Source of the DNA: Symsagittifera roscoffensis
Lineage: Eukaryota; Xenacoelomorpha; Acoela; Convolutidae
Direction: 5' to 3'
Length of the DNA stretch: 64,000 bases
Assembly (NCBI RefSeq): GCF_963678635.1
Contig: NC_087067.1
Coordinates: 9,715,716-9,779,715 of the forward strand
Shown: one piece after another, positions 34,480 through 49,200 of the stretch
Numbering within the stretch: position 1 is the first letter of the stretch
Layout of the letters: each line of letters starts with the position of its first letter
The notes under the pieces: model-generated
Databases searched by the model: none
What the model saw: only the letters and a program-made list of their open reading frames with translations
What the model was told of the DNA's origin: nothing
Made by a program: the position numbers and the translations under genes

Positions 34480-34900
34480 GGGCAAATAATACTATTTCAG
34501 CAAAAATATAGTACTGTAACTTTTAATCCCTGAGATAAAATCACAGATAAGAGTTGCAATACTGTTTGATTAGTACAACTTTGATTCAGAAGTAGCCCAG
34601 TGCTGTTTTTGGACCTTTTATTCTGACCTTGTTCAAAATCAATTCCGCCACCTATGATACCTCAGTAACTTTTGATACTTTCCATTTATATACTCTTAGA
34701 AGTTTTGCAATTTTGCTGAACATATCTTCAAAGTTTTTTGCTTCTACGTTGAAACATTGATGATATAATCTCACTGATCATTATCAAGCTATTTTAAAAA
34801 TGTTCATGATACTGCAGCAACGCTGGGCAAGTACTGATTTGCTCTCCGTTGGTAATCTGGTTGGGAAAAGCTACATTCGAATGACAAAAAAATAGAATTG
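34480..34900 (+). repeat. Dispersed repeat, copy at 34.5 kb
   Basis: Second copy of the 32280-32700 repeat, in the same orientation and diverged by substitutions and small indels. Together with 31490-32240 and 35590-36535 it makes up a nested block of repeats between the two genes. Confidence 0.55.
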
Positions 34901-35589
34901 AAAAACTTTTTTTCTGCAAAAATCATTTTATAAAAATCAACTTAATAAAAAGTATGCTTCAAATAATTTTCCCAATTTTGCAAATTTGTAGAATTTTATT
35001 TTGCTTGAGGGGCCATTGGTAACAGTTTACAATTGTAAAAACAAATTTTACCATTTTGTTTAAGTTTTTTTTTCAAGCACATTATTGCCAAAAATGATGA
35101 AATGATGGGTTTTTCAGTCCACAGGTGAGCCAAATATGAGCCTCAAAATAAAAAACGTTGTTTTGAATTAGTAAAATCAATTAGTTGCCTCAAATTAATT
35201 TGGAAAGATTTTATAGTGTGCCTCGTGTGAATTATAACACCAGAGATTTTGATGGAATCGTGGCAGGTTACTATAGGAGTGTGCATACCCAGAGTTTTGT
35301 AAAGTTGTTCTGAATTTAGAAAAAAAACACCCGAGCAAATATAATTCTCATTTTTTTCGAAACTCGGAACAACAACCGATTGTTATCTGGAAATATTCCT
35401 TAATTTCAAATGGTTAGATTTCATTTCGATTGTATTTTTTTGTGTCTTTTTTTATTTCTGTTTTGTCAATAATTTGAAAAACCAAATTGTTATTCAAATC
35501 AATATGGACTGATTTTCAATAGGGGAAAATGAAAAATGCGCCAGTCTACATGTAAGTTGTACTGCAAACATTAATTGGCCTTGACAATG

Positions 35590-36535
35590 AATGCCTATTA
35601 TACAATTTCATACTATGAAGAAAATGTTTATCATACAGTTTCTATATTTTCTTGGACTGAAAAAATTATATGTAAAGAGCAAAATAAGCACTTTTTCCTT
35701 AGCATGAAATTTTAAAATAAACTTTTTTTGCGCAACCTTCTGGAGATTTATAACAATTTTTTTTGTCATATTTATTATCACAAAAAACGTTTTAGAAATA
35801 GCAAAAACATTTTTTGTACAGTGAAACTGTATGATAAACATTTTTTCCATTGTATGAAAATCTATTAAAAGCATTTTTTCTACAAATGGAAATTTAAAAA
35901 CTTTTGTTCAGAAATTTGGTGTTTGATCCGAAATACACTAACTAAGGAATTTTGTCAATAGAAAACCCTGAGTAAAACTGGCAATTACCACGCAGATAAA
36001 CTGCATTTGGTGATATTAGCCAAGTAAGTTAAAGTTAACTTTTTTCCACGCAGAATGATATACCAAAAACGTAAATTTTTGTATATGGCTAGAATTTAAG
36101 CATGTGAAAACAAAAACAAATGTGTTATTAACAAACACTTGCTTGTGATTTTTGGATTTTAAGGATGAAAAACTCAACATTGATTACGTTATAGACACAA
36201 AAATTTAAAAATTTCATGCATTTTTTTTCGTAAATTTCATCTTTGACTACAAGCAAGTTTGCAGTGAAAAAAGGATAAAAAATTTTTTATTTCAAACTTG
36301 TATTTTTTCCATGGAAAAAAAGCATATTAAACGATTTTCATACAAGCATTTTTTGGTTGCCAAAGTTGCTCTCATATAACTAAAACTGCCATCAATATCT
36401 TTTGTTCGAGTGTTCAACCAATGTAGGATTTTTTCAAAAATATATTTTTTAAAATTGTAAGACAAGCATTTTTCCATAGACTCCAATGAAACTGTATGAT
36501 AGACATTTTTTACGTGGACGTCAACCCCGGTATCC
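35590..36535. repeat. Dispersed repeat with TTGTATGATAAGCATTTT-like inverted motifs
   Basis: Carries several ATGATAAGCATTTTTT or ATGATAGACATTTTTT motifs in both orientations and ends in GGACGTCAACCCCGG, close to the terminal sequence GGTCAACCCGGG of the TIR element at 49059-49867. Its left terminus is not found. A related copy is at 31490-32240. Confidence 0.5.
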
Positions 36536-37218
36536 CTAAACATTCAATCCACAGACTTTTTACTGAAATATTTACTGTAGAAAAACTACCCCCTTTTTAA
36601 ATCAAATTGAGACATCATTTTTGTCGTATGGAATTAAAACGCCACACCGAAAATGATTAAATCTTCGCTTTTTTGAACGTTTGACAACGAAAATAATTAT
36701 TTATTATGATAAGTTCAATCGTGTCTCGACCTATGATATGTATTTCGGATGACTATTGTATAAATGTTTTTGTTATATTTTGTGATGTTTTCGGAAAAAA
36801 ATGAATTAAGAAGTAATAAATTTTGTTTCGTATCACTCTGAGGTGAAAAATTATATTCATTTTGACGCTCGCATTGATGCTTTGAGCTTCTCAACTTGTC
36901 ATTTTTATAAATCAAGTTGAAATTTCCAGATTGAGGTGAATTGTTTAAGATTTTGCAAGTAGTTGTAAGACAGTCGAAACATACCCAACTTTCGTCGAGA
37001 AAGTCAAAATATGAAAAAACTTTGAAAAAAATTGAAAAGACGGAGGACATTTGAGTCCAACAACGATTATAAGATTTTGAGAACAAAAAACGATTTTGTT
37101 CATAATTTATTTAAGATGGGTGATTTATTGCTGATTCATTTTATCCCAATTTTTTTTTGTGCAGAAAACACGATTTACTAGAAATCAACCATTTAGTTCT
37201 CTCTTCGATGTCTTTCGA
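36536..37218. other. Intergenic; 3' flank of the minus-strand orphan gene
   Basis: Holds the polyadenylation signal described separately. A 123-codon minus frame at 36715-37086 has no recognisable motif and lies beyond the signal. Confidence 0.4.
37124..37129 (-). terminator. Polyadenylation signal AATAAA of the orphan gene
   Basis: TTTATT on plus (AATAAA on minus) lies about 90 nt after the TGA stop at 37219-37221. Confidence 0.5.
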
Positions 37219-40200
37219 TCACAACTTAATAGCTTTTATCTTCTCCCGTTTTTCCATTATTCTCTCGTAGGCGTTGGGTCCAAACATCTTGTCGGGTGGC
37301 TTCAACTGTTGCTCGAACATCATGTTCATCACTGCATCTAGACACTTCTCGTACGGAACTTTCTTCTCAGGCAGGTAGTTCGGGTCACCTACAGCAGAAG
37401 ATAAGTTAAGTTGATAAAATTGCATTTTTTCCTGATATTGGGTCTTTTATCCAAAATGATCAGTTTTTTTTTGGTTATTTTTTTTTTGGTTATTTATTCA
37501 AAATACGGTCTGCTAGTGTTCTGGGAGCGCTCAAAAACTCACTTTGGTCGATCAGAAAAAGGTGTTTTTTTTCGAGCTCCCGGAACACTAAAGACTAAGA
37601 TTTCAACGCACAGACCAAATTTGGAAAATTTTGGAAGTTTTTAGGAGGTTTTGGAAGGGTTTAGAATAGCTTAACACACTTAAAACAGTTTTTTTTTTGG
37701 TTTATTATCTAATCATAATTAGTGTTGGTGCCAAACTCATATTACAGAAAAGTTTTAGGGTTCTTTGATCAATCGAAGTCTAAAATTGTGACAAAGGAGA
37801 GACCTTTTGCTCTCTAGGTTCGTTTTTTCTGTAAAAAATAATTTTTTTTTATGTTTTATTAGAATAATTCAGGTGTCGGTGGGGAATTTCAGGAAAAGCA
37901 GCGACTCGATTACAATGATACCTGTTTTTTATCGGCTAGCTCCCCTCCATAAACTTTAGAAATACTATACAAAAAAAAAATGAAAATTTTCTCAACGTGT
38001 TAATGGATAGCTGAGATTAACTGGTGCCTTAAATGGTCGAATCTCAGAAGGGAGGTGGGTTCGAATCCATCCCCTGGCAGCCATAAATTGTACTCACTGA
38101 GATACTTTCTGACTTCGATCCCGTTGACAATCGGATCCATCCAGGTTGATATTCTGACAGCACTTGGCTTCAGTCCGATGTTGTCAGGAACATAGATGAA
38201 GAAACACGCATCCAGAGCATCTCGAAGACTGAACTTCATGAAACACGAGTAGGGCTCGTACGGCGCATCGGCAGCAGCTAAACCATGAAGAAATTATGCC
38301 CTAGTAATCTCGGAAGGCAAATGTTGCCATTAGCAAGAAATAATCAAGGCTTGGCATTATAATACAAAATTAAATTTTGAATTTTTTGCTGTTTTTGGTA
38401 TATTCACTGGTTTTTAAAGTTTTTGCAAGTCTCTAGCAGATAATCAGCGAAATCTCACAGCGGATTTTTCTGGCTTAAAGTCATCAGCATCATCATCAGC
38501 TAAAGTCACTCGAAACACAAAAAAAAATTTAACTTTTTAATTTTTAAATTTATAATTTGATTATATTTTGGGTCCATTTTTGCGTAGTAGCAAAGACATA
38601 TGGGCATTTCTGCAATCCAAGGCGAACGCAAAAATAAGCATTGATTACAATACTTCGAAATCGTTTCTTAAAGCGTAACTTATCTTTAATATAAACTGTA
38701 TACCCCTAGTGTACTTGGAATGCACATCTTGCAAGAATCTATTATTTACCAACAATCTTTTATATAAGGATTAATTAACAGTAAAAACTTCTGACTAATT
38801 ACACAATAGTTTTTTAAAACTATAATTCTAAGCTACCTATTTCGAGAAGTTTTTCAAAAATCATGCACACACCTTTAGAAACATTGGTTTTGCATACCCC
38901 TGTGCAATTTTTTTATGTTTCCTTCGCTTTAGGGGAAACTTTACTTACGCTGGTGTGCTTGCAGGACTGCCCTCTGAATCTCCTGACTGCAAGGGTACTT
39001 GTCCAGTCTGTTCAGTGCCATCTCCAGCTGAGGGGGTCTCACCACCTCTTCCCCCCTCTTACTCTTAGTCCCAATCACCCGTCTCAGAGACTGCTCGTAC
39101 TCTGCGTAGAAATATTAAGCATTTACAGCTTACATAGACTTAGAAAATCGGAAGAAGAATTTTGAATATCGGAACTAATTTGCCATTAGTCTGTTATGTA
39201 AGCGTTTCCAATTTTCCGGTTTTATTCAATAAAATTCAATTAGAGCTCCCATGGGTACCGAAAATCAACTCTAGTTTGCCAGAGTTTGCCATGCAAAAAA
39301 TATCTCCGCTTTTTATACACAGTAGTTTTAGGGCAAAAAGATAGGGATGAAAGATAAGAAAGGCTAAACTACAAAGAGATTTTCATAAAATTTATTGATG
39401 ATGAGAGCTCACTAAGAAGATCCGATTCATTCAATAAAAAAAGATCCATTTGAGTCTTTCAAACGTTTCAGCGCAGAAAAACATATTAGAAATAACCAGT
39501 AAAAATGCTGTTCTTGGCTTTTCTGGAACTTTTTTGAACGATAAATAGCATTTTCAACGAGTGCGCTCCCCCATCATCCAGGTTTAATTCGGTGTCCGCG
39601 GCTTTCATAGAAAATTTCTAGATTAAGTTTTATTTACCCCCCCCCCCCCACACTCCCTCTCTCTCTCTCTCTCTCTCTCTTCCCCCTTACCATTTCTCTG
39701 CTGCAGGTAGTTCATGAGTTGTTTCATGGTGGGGTTGATCTGGAAGTCAGACTCCCCGTAGAAGGTTTGTATCTTCCGCGTCAGAATGAAGTAGTGCTTG
39801 TAGAACTTGTTGAAGTTGCCAAAGGAGCTGGCCGCCTAAACAGCTTATCTTCAGACAGAATGATAAGTCTTCTTAAATATCGTGTTAAGAAATCGAAAAG
39901 CTAAATTTTTCTATTTTGTTTCGGTGAAACTTCATTTTTTGACAAAAAAACTGAAAAAAAACTAGAGTTTTAAGAAGATGTTTCCGCTAATATAAATTTA
40001 AAAAAATAAATCATTCGGATTTTTTGGAATGAGTCGACAATATATTCGATTAAGTAAAAATGATTCGATCGATAACACTACTTAGTACCCTAACACGTAA
40101 ACATAATCCGATCTCTCACCTAATATACAGTCTGGTGTCAGCATAAACCATGTTAAGACTTATTTGTATCTGTTTAAATATGTGTTAGACATATCTGAGA

Positions 40201-43200
40201 TTTGACCTTCAGAAAAAAAGAAATTTAATGAGAGATTTGATCCAAAAAGTCAAGTGATTACTTGCCTGTTTTTTCGCCCTTTCCAAATTAAGTCGCAGCA
40301 GCACTCCTCGAATCCATCTGTAGAGAAAAATAGTTTTTTGAGACGCTTCCAATATAGTAATTAAAATCATAAAAATTCAAATAGTTGGTAATTTTGTAAT
40401 CAAATATATTACCCTTGAAGTTTCTTCGTTGCCTTATTTACAAGTTTCTTGTTCAATTTGTCCGATTGAAACGCCCTGGAAATTAATTCAGACATCGTTT
40501 TTTTACAATTCATTTTTTTTTTTCAAAATAGATGGAAATGAAGTGAGAAAATTACTGATGAATGAATCCCGTTGCGGCAATTTGTTTCAACCGCCCCTCG
40601 TCAATTTTACGCTGCCTCAAAATCCTGAAATCAGAGACAAAATGACATGTTTGTAATTTTTAGAACAACTTTCCGGAAAAATACTATGAAATTTATGTTA
40701 AACATTGAGTGACATAAAGTCAAAATTGTTTTAACTAGATCGCCAAAACTCAAGAGAGCTTAGAATACTGTGATTTTAGCTATATAAGCAAACTACTTAA
40801 CATTTTGGCGCGTGAGGGGATGATTATTTTCCCGAGTTGAGCTCACATTAAAATTAGCGATGAAAAAAGTGGGAAAAAAACAGCGATCGCCATCGATAAA
40901 AGATCGCTGTTCATGGCCACAAAAGCAAATTTTTTTGGCTGATTAACGCTAATTTAGCGTTGGAAAAGCTATCAATTTTTTATCGATGGATTATCGATAA
41001 TTTAGCACTGGAAAAATTAACAATTTTATAGCGATGAAAGCTTACAAAGTTTTTCGATAATTTGAATTAAGTTTTTGAAAAATTTATGATGATAAATGAT
41101 CAACTTTCATGATAAATCTCATGATAAATTTTTTGATAATTATCTTTTTGATAATGAACATTTATACAAAGTGCTCTTCAACTGATGCCCATTCTAGGAC
41201 TCAGTGGTTCTGCTCTTTAAGCTCTCGACGTGGCCTGTTCGATGAGCTGAAACTCTCTTTGGTTCATCCCCCCCCCCGGCATTGATAATTGTATTTATTT
41301 GCTTTGTAATTTAGCTGGTAAATTCAAACTTAACTTAACCGCTGCAAAAATCTGACATTCATGCCTTAATATTGTGGCACGTTTGTTGCAACAATACCAT
41401 ATGAAATCATTATAAAACAAACAATTTTAAACGTGAGAATTGTAAATGGGATGTTTTGCTCACTTAGCAGCCTGTTTTTGTCTCTGCTTCTCGAGCTCCT
41501 TCGTCTTCTGCTTGACCTCGTCTTCCACCTTCCGACCGAACTCCTCCGCGTCAGTCTTGATTTCACTCCTCAATTCATCCAATCTCTTCTTCAGCTCTCG
41601 GTTGGCCCTGAGGCACAAAAAGAGTAGCGGGTTTGGGGGAGGGGAGAGAGGAAGTTGTTGGGTGGCTAGGACAATTTTTAAGATGTTCTTGATCGATCTA
41701 AAGATGAGGTCGACCAAAGTACATTTTTTGGTAGTTTAGCACAACCCTTGAAAAATTCACAAAGCCTCTCTTGTTCTGAAGCGAACACTTCTTTCAAGTT
41801 GGTCTGGTTACCACGATAAATTCTAAAGTACTTCCTTATTAGGACTAGAGTAAAAACAGTAGAAAAATTTATGACGCAAAGATGATTCAAGGTAAGAAAT
41901 GGGACTCTTTTCCAGTTTCCGCACACCTTTCAATTTCAATTTTTAAAAACTCCTTCATTTTCTAATGCTTATCATAATTTCTTATACTTGTAATAACTTG
42001 TAATGAATAGTGAATAGATTAGCAATTTTGATTAGAATTTTCTTCATACCTTACATCGTAACATAACCCATTTAGCTGTAATAACAAGAAAAACAACTAG
42101 AAAAAAGGGAAAATTTGAAAGGTGGGGAGTGGAAAAAGCCAGAGATGGTTATCCCAAGTGTTTCTATATATTTTCTTTCAAAATTAAAGTTCATTTCCAG
42201 TTTCCAACTTTTTCTGAAAAAAAGTATACGAAAATGTGTTAAAAATGATTTTTGATGTTCAAAACTGCAATGAAAATTTACAGTGTGAACAAGTAAAGAT
42301 TTGCATTTGAACAAAATTTTTTAGGTAAATTGGTTTATTAATCATTATAAAATGTTTTGCTTAAATTTTTTTCTGTTCTTACCGAATTATTTAAATGCTG
42401 TGCTTTTTCAGCTAAAAACTCACTGTTGGCATGAAAGAGTGTGTTCTAAAATTGAAATGTGAACCGAATTTTCCAAAAACAGATAATTTTCATTGCCAAA
42501 AAAAAACATTTTTTTGTTTTACTTCAATTTCCCATTCTCCTTAGTTCTTCAAAAAATAGAAAAAACACACAAAATCTTTTTAAAGAAAATTGGGAATGGT
42601 GAGTTAATTTTCCAACCAGTTTTTTCTAGATAATCAGCAAAATTCAAGTCAAAAAGTTACAAGAGGCAGAATTTTTATTGGATGTCTTCGGATTAATTTG
42701 CACAGACCAAACCGATAGAAAGAAACTATCTGAACGATTTTCTAGTTTTTTATTGGATGTTTTTGGAGCATTTTGCACAGGCCAAACCGATAGAAAAAAA
42801 AAGCAGTCGAAAGTTTTTCTAACTTAAGAAATATAGTGCAAGTCCTTTCCGGGTTTTCAATTAAATGCCATAAACGCAATTCATAAAACACACAACGTAA
42901 GCTTCCAAAGTTATATATAGAACCTGTGGAAAAAGCTAAGCCTTCAGTAACCCTAATACGAAAATTATATAAATGCTTAATATGAATTACTTAAAATGAA
43001 AAATCTAGCCTTTCAGTAACTCTAATACGAGAATTATAAAACCATAACTTTTTATATAGTTAAGCTCTGTTTTATTTTGCAATTTTTGAAATTCAGAATT
43101 GCCTATGAAAACTTTGAAAAATATCATTGGATAAGATGTTCCATTCCTGAAGCGTTCTGAAGCGTTCACTTCTTTCAAGTTGGTCTGGTTACCACGATAA

Positions 43201-46200
43201 ATGCTAAAGTACTTCCTTATTACGACTAGAGTAAGAACAGTAGAAAAATTTATGACGCAAAGATGATTCAAGGTAAGAAATGGGACTCTTTTCCAGTTTC
43301 CCCACACCTTTCAATTTCAATTTTTAAAAACTCCTTCATTTTCTAATGCTTATCATAATTTCTTATACTTGTAATAACTTGTAATGAATAGTGAATAGAT
43401 TAGAAATTGTTATTAGATTTGTTCTTCATACCTTACATCGTAGCATAACCCATTTAGCTGTAATAGCAAGAAAAACAACTAAAAAAAGGGAATATTTGAA
43501 AGGTGGGGAGTGGAAAAAGCCAGAGATGGTTATCCCAAGTGTTTCGATCTATTTTCTTTCAAAATTAAAGTTCATTTCCAGTTTCCAACTTTTTCTGAAA
43601 AAAAGTATACGAAAATGTGTTAAAAATGATTTTTGATGTTCAAAACTGCAATGAAGTTTTACAGTGTGAACAAGTAAAGATTTGCATTTGAACAAAATTT
43701 TTTAGGTAAATTGGTTTATTATTCATTATAAAATGTTTTGCTTAACGTTTTTTCTGTTCTTACCGAATTATTTAAATGCTGTGCTTTTTCAGCTAAAAAC
43801 CCACTGTTGGCATAAAAAAGTGTGTTCTAAAATTGAAATTTGAACCGAATTTTTCAAAAACAGATAATTTTTATTGCCAAAAAAAAAACATTTTTTGTTT
43901 TACTTCAATTTCCCATTCTCCTTAGTTCTTCAAAAAATAGAAAAAACACACAAAATCTTTTTAAAGAAAATTGGGAATGGTGAGTTAATTTTTCAAACAG
44001 TTTTTTCTAGATAATCAGCAAAATTCAAGTCAAAAAGTTACAAGAGGCAGAATTTTTATTGGATGTCTTCGGATTAATTTGCACAGACCAAACCGATAGA
44101 AAGAAACTAGCTGAACGATTTTCTAGTTTTTTATTGGATGTTTTTGGAGCATTTTGCACAGGCCAAACCGATAGAAAAAAAAGCAGTCGAAAGTTTTTCT
44201 AACTTAAGAAATATAGTGCAAGTCCTTTCCGGGTTTTCAATTAAATGCCATAAACGCAATTCATAAAACACACAACGTAAGCTTCCAAAAACATATAGAA
44301 CCTATGGAAAAAGCTAAGCCTTCAGTAACCCTAATACGAGAATTATATAAATGCTTAATATGAATTACTTAAAATGAAAAATCTAGCCCTTCAGTAACTT
44401 TAATACGAGAATTATAAAACCGTAACTTTTTATATAGTTAAGCTCTGTTTTATTGTGCAATTTTTGAAATTCAGAACTGCCTATGAAAACTTTGAAAAAT
44501 ATCATTGGATAAGATGTTCCATTCCTGAAGCGTTCTGAAGCGTTCACTTCTTCCAAGTTGGTCTGGTTACCACGATAAAGGCTAAAGTACTTCCTTATTA
44601 CGACTAGAGTAAAAACAGTAGAATAATTTATGACGCAAAGATGATTCAAGGTAAGAAATGGGACTCTTTTCCAGTTTCCCCACACCTTTCAATTTCAATT
44701 TTTAAAAACTCCTTCATTTTCTAATGCTTATCATAATTTCTTATACTTGTAATAACTTTTAATGAATAGTGAATAGATTAGAAATTGTGATTAGATTTGT
44801 TCTTCATACCTTACATCGTAACATAACCCATTTAGCTGTAATAACAAGAAAAACAACTAGAAAAAAAAGAAAATTTGAAAGGCGGGGAGTGGAAAAAGCC
44901 AGAGATGGTTATCCCAAGTGTTTTTATATATTTTCTTTCAAAATTAAAGTTCACTTCCAGTTTCCAATTTTTTCTGAAAAAAAGTATACCAAAATGTGTT
45001 TAAAATGGTTTTTGATGTTCAAAACTGCAATGAAATTTTACAGTGTGAACAAGTAAAGATTTGCATTTGAACAAAATTTTACAGGTAAATTGCTTTATTA
45101 GTCATTATAAAATGTTTTGCTTAAGTTTTTTTTCTGTTCTTACCGAATTATTTAAATGCTGTGCTTTTTCAATTAATAACCCACTGTTGGCATGAAAGAG
45201 TGTGTTCTAAAATTGAAATTTGAGCCGAATTTTCCAAAAACAGATAATTTTCATTGCCAAAAAAAAACATTTTTTGTTTTACTTCAATTTCCCATTCTCC
45301 TTAGTTCTTCCAAAAATAGAAAAAACTCACACAAAATCTTTTTAAAGAAAATTGGGAATGGTGAGTTAATTTTCCAACCAGTTTTTTCTAGATAACCAGC
45401 AAAATTCAAGTCAAAAAGTTACAAGAGGCAGAATTTTTATTGGATGTTTGCGGAGTAATTTGCACAGACCAAACCGATAGAAAAAAACTAGCTGAATGAT
45501 TTTCTAGTTTTTTATTGGATGTTTTTGGAGTATTTTGCACAGGCCAAACCGATAGAAAAAAAAGTAGTCGAAAGATTTTCTAACTTAGGAAATATAGTGC
45601 AAGTCCTACCCGGGTTTTCAATTCATAAAATTCATAAAACACACAACGTAAGCTTCCATAAACATATAGAACCTATGGAAAAAGCTATACCTTCAGCAAC
45701 CCTAATACGAGAATTATATAATTACTTAATATGAATTACTTAAAATGAAAAATCTAGCCCTTCAGTAACTTTAATACGAGAATTATAAAACCATAACTTT
45801 TTATAAAGTTAAGCTCTATTTTATTTATTTTGCAAGTTTCTGAAATTCAGAATTGCCTATGAACATTTTGAAAAATATCATTGGATAAGATGTTCTATTC
45901 CTAAATCTTTTTTAAGCAGAAAAACAAAAATGACAGACATTATGTTTTTCTTCTGGAAAAAAACTAGTCATACAAAATCTAATTGATGGCAATTGCATGA
46001 TAGTATTTTATCACAATTGCAAGCGTCATTTTGCTGGCAAAATCAATTCACACACAAAACCTTCTTTCGAAAAAGTTTGATAAAAAAAATTGTGTACTTA
46101 TTGTCATTAACGGAGTTTAAATCTAACATACTTATCCGAAATTTTTTAGTCTATGCTAAGATGATTGTGCGTAAACACAATGTTTTGTGGATTTTTTTAA

Positions 46201-49200
46201 CATTACTTCCCTCCCCTCCTCCTTTCAAAAAAGGGGGAAATAGTTAAGCAGGTTAAATTAATCGAATTTTCGACCAATCAGAATTCAACAAAATTCGATT
46301 TTTTCATTGAACGCTCTAGCGCTAATTGACTTCCCTCCCCTGTTACTTTCCTCCACTGCTTTTAATTAAAGGTGGCAAGTCTTCACTAGATACCATAGGG
46401 AGGGCGATTTTTAAATAGATTTTGTTGTGTTTTCTTGCTTAGAGGTCATAAAAAAATCAGCAAAATGCAAAAAGTTTAAATAAAAGCAGCAAAAGTTACA
46501 TTGCTGAAAATTGCGCCTTATGTCTTTATTTAGCATTAAAAAAACGACAACAAGACTGCGCGTATCAAGGCGAAATTCTGACGATTTCTACTGCCCTACT
46601 CGAAAAAAGTAAAACGCGTTCGACAACAGTTTTTTTGAAAATTGAATAGACAAACAAAATAAAAGAAAACTATCGCACATTTCTAAATTTTTTAAAAAAA
46701 TTTTTGCCAATTTTTTAAACTATTTAATTCCCAAGAAGGCGCACAAAAATTTCAAAAACTACTTATTTTAAGCAAATTATGTTTCACAGGCGCAAAATTC
46801 AAAACCTGTTTTCCCGGCTTTGAGAATTTTTATGTTTATTTTTAACATGATTTGATTCACGACCTGAAGTGTTCTAATATGGTATATCAGTCGAAATATT
46901 CCCATGATTATCAACCATACATGATTTTCATGGAAACCGTTTTTTAAAAAGGTTAAAAAAATTGAAGGCATAGTTCATCTCTGCTTGCAATGACCGGAAC
47001 AACAACTTTCTAGTCAAGAGAAATTTCATAGAGTTAGTCCATTTTATGACTAAATTTTTCTCAAAATCAATCATAAATAACGCCTAAACATCTACAAATA
47101 TTGAACTATATTGCTCATTTTCCCTTTTGCCATAATGATGGTGGGAAAAGTAACAAGATCCAAAATAACCACGTTTTTGAATTTAAAAATTGATCGGTGA
47201 GGGCTCAAAAATTACCTGGCAGCTTCTTCGAGGGTCATGTCATTTGGAAGCATCGATGATCTTCTTCTATTGGTGTTAAATGCTGCAGGTATGTTACTGT
47301 TCAAATCAACAACAACTGAAGTCCTTCTTCCGGGAGAGTTACTGCCACAGCGTAAAAAAAAATAATTGCGAAACTAATATTTTACTAAATATTTTAAAAT
47401 GCTCAACAAAAGTTACAGTAATTGATATTTAATTGAAAATTTATGAGCTTACTTTTTTTATAAGGAAAACAAATGAGTTGATGAAAAAGGAAAAAGTCAA
47501 AAGAAAAGCAATACTGGCTCGAAAAATGCAACATTTCTGCTCTCTTTCAATAAATACAGAAAATTAAGTTAGATTGATAGTTTCATCACTGAGAAATTAG
47601 GAAATATAGACAGAAAGTTTCGAGCCGCGGAAACGACCCAGAAAGACAAATGCGAAAATTCAAAGACAAGTTGTGGTCAAACAAAACAAAGAGTGCTTCG
47701 CTTCAAAATACAAACTACCCAAGAGCATCTTCATCCGACAGGGGAGAATCGTTCCTGGATTTGGTCGACTGCCTGAAATTCGATAAATAACTGAAGTAAT
47801 TGAAAAATTGTACTCACCTAAACAGTTGGGCTCGACCAGTTAACATACCGCTCGCTTAGCAAAGCCTCAAATTTTTTCATTGGAAAAACTAATTTTTCAT
47901 TGGAAAAACTAATCAATTTTCTAAACTAATTCAAGCACACTTTTTTTGATAAAAATAAAAGTATGCTAAGCGAGTGGTGTGCTAAACGACATGGTGGAAA
48001 GTCTTTTTTTCATTTTTATCAAGTGCTTCTTTTTAAAAAAAAGTAAATAATAAAAACGAAATTAATGGTATGACATTTTCTTTTGTTGTCAAATAAAAAA
48101 AGTTGATAAGCTGCTGATTATCTTTCTACTTTTCATTTGTCTTCCGTGTCATTTTATCTCACTGAAAATCTCTAACAAAATGACATTTTCTCTCCTTTTT
48201 CTATCAATTAATGTGACACACAGAGAAAGGAAGATGTACCAAATTTGTTCTTTAAAAATTGAGTTTTTTCTCTTGTCGACCTATGTACTACCGTATTGAC
48301 TTATGTATATTATATACTATAATATCGATTTATGTATGGTCTACTTCTATAACTTGGTAAGAAAAGCGGATCTTGCTCGCAATAGTCGATCACCTCAACC
48401 GAGGTACCCCAGAAACGCTCCCTAGATATTAACTATAACATACTCTCAATATCCTGCCCGCATCCCAAATTGGGCGTAAGTAATCGATTATAACGTATTA
48501 TAATGATGATTTTTTGACAATTGTAACTGATTATAATGACCAAAGTTAGGTCTATTGAAGAATTTATAATCGATTAAAATCGTGATATTTTCCAAGAGTT
48601 TTTAATCTCTTATAATCCATTATAATTGTTGATGGGACTAATTTGAAATTAGTATAAATATACCTTTGCTGGGGTAAGTCGTTGAATAGGTTGGATGGTC
48701 TTCTGTAATATTCGTACTTTTTCGGTTTGGAAGGGGGCCAAATTTGTTCATCCTGCTTCTCTGCCCTGACAAGACGGTATTTCTTCAGAGGGCTATCTTC
48801 AGGCAAAGGACTGGAATCTGAAAGTAATAATTTGGTATCTCAAAAATATAAGGCCGGAAAAGACTGGCACCTGAAATATAAAATCATAAAAATTAGAGTC
48901 TTTTCAGGTAGTTGCTAGAACCCTATCATTATGATTACATGAAAAATAAATGTTGTCTACAGCTCAATTAACAACTGAAAAAGCATTTTTTCTGGATACG
49001 TTTTTGTGCGATCCTTGAAAAAAAAACTTCAAAATTACAGCTTTCAGTTTGAACTACTCCCGGGTTGACCAAAAATAAATATATGGAAAAAACCTTGTCC
49101 TATATTTTTCATATATGGAAAAATGCATATCATACAATTTCCAACAACTCCAAACGTACAAATTGTAAAAAAAACTCTACGATAAGCATTTTTTCATGAA

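Noticed and set aside
43005-45056. ORFs of about 100 codons repeated in the tandem array
   Set aside because: The first unit breaks them, codon content is AT-driven and they lie inside an intron of a well-supported gene.
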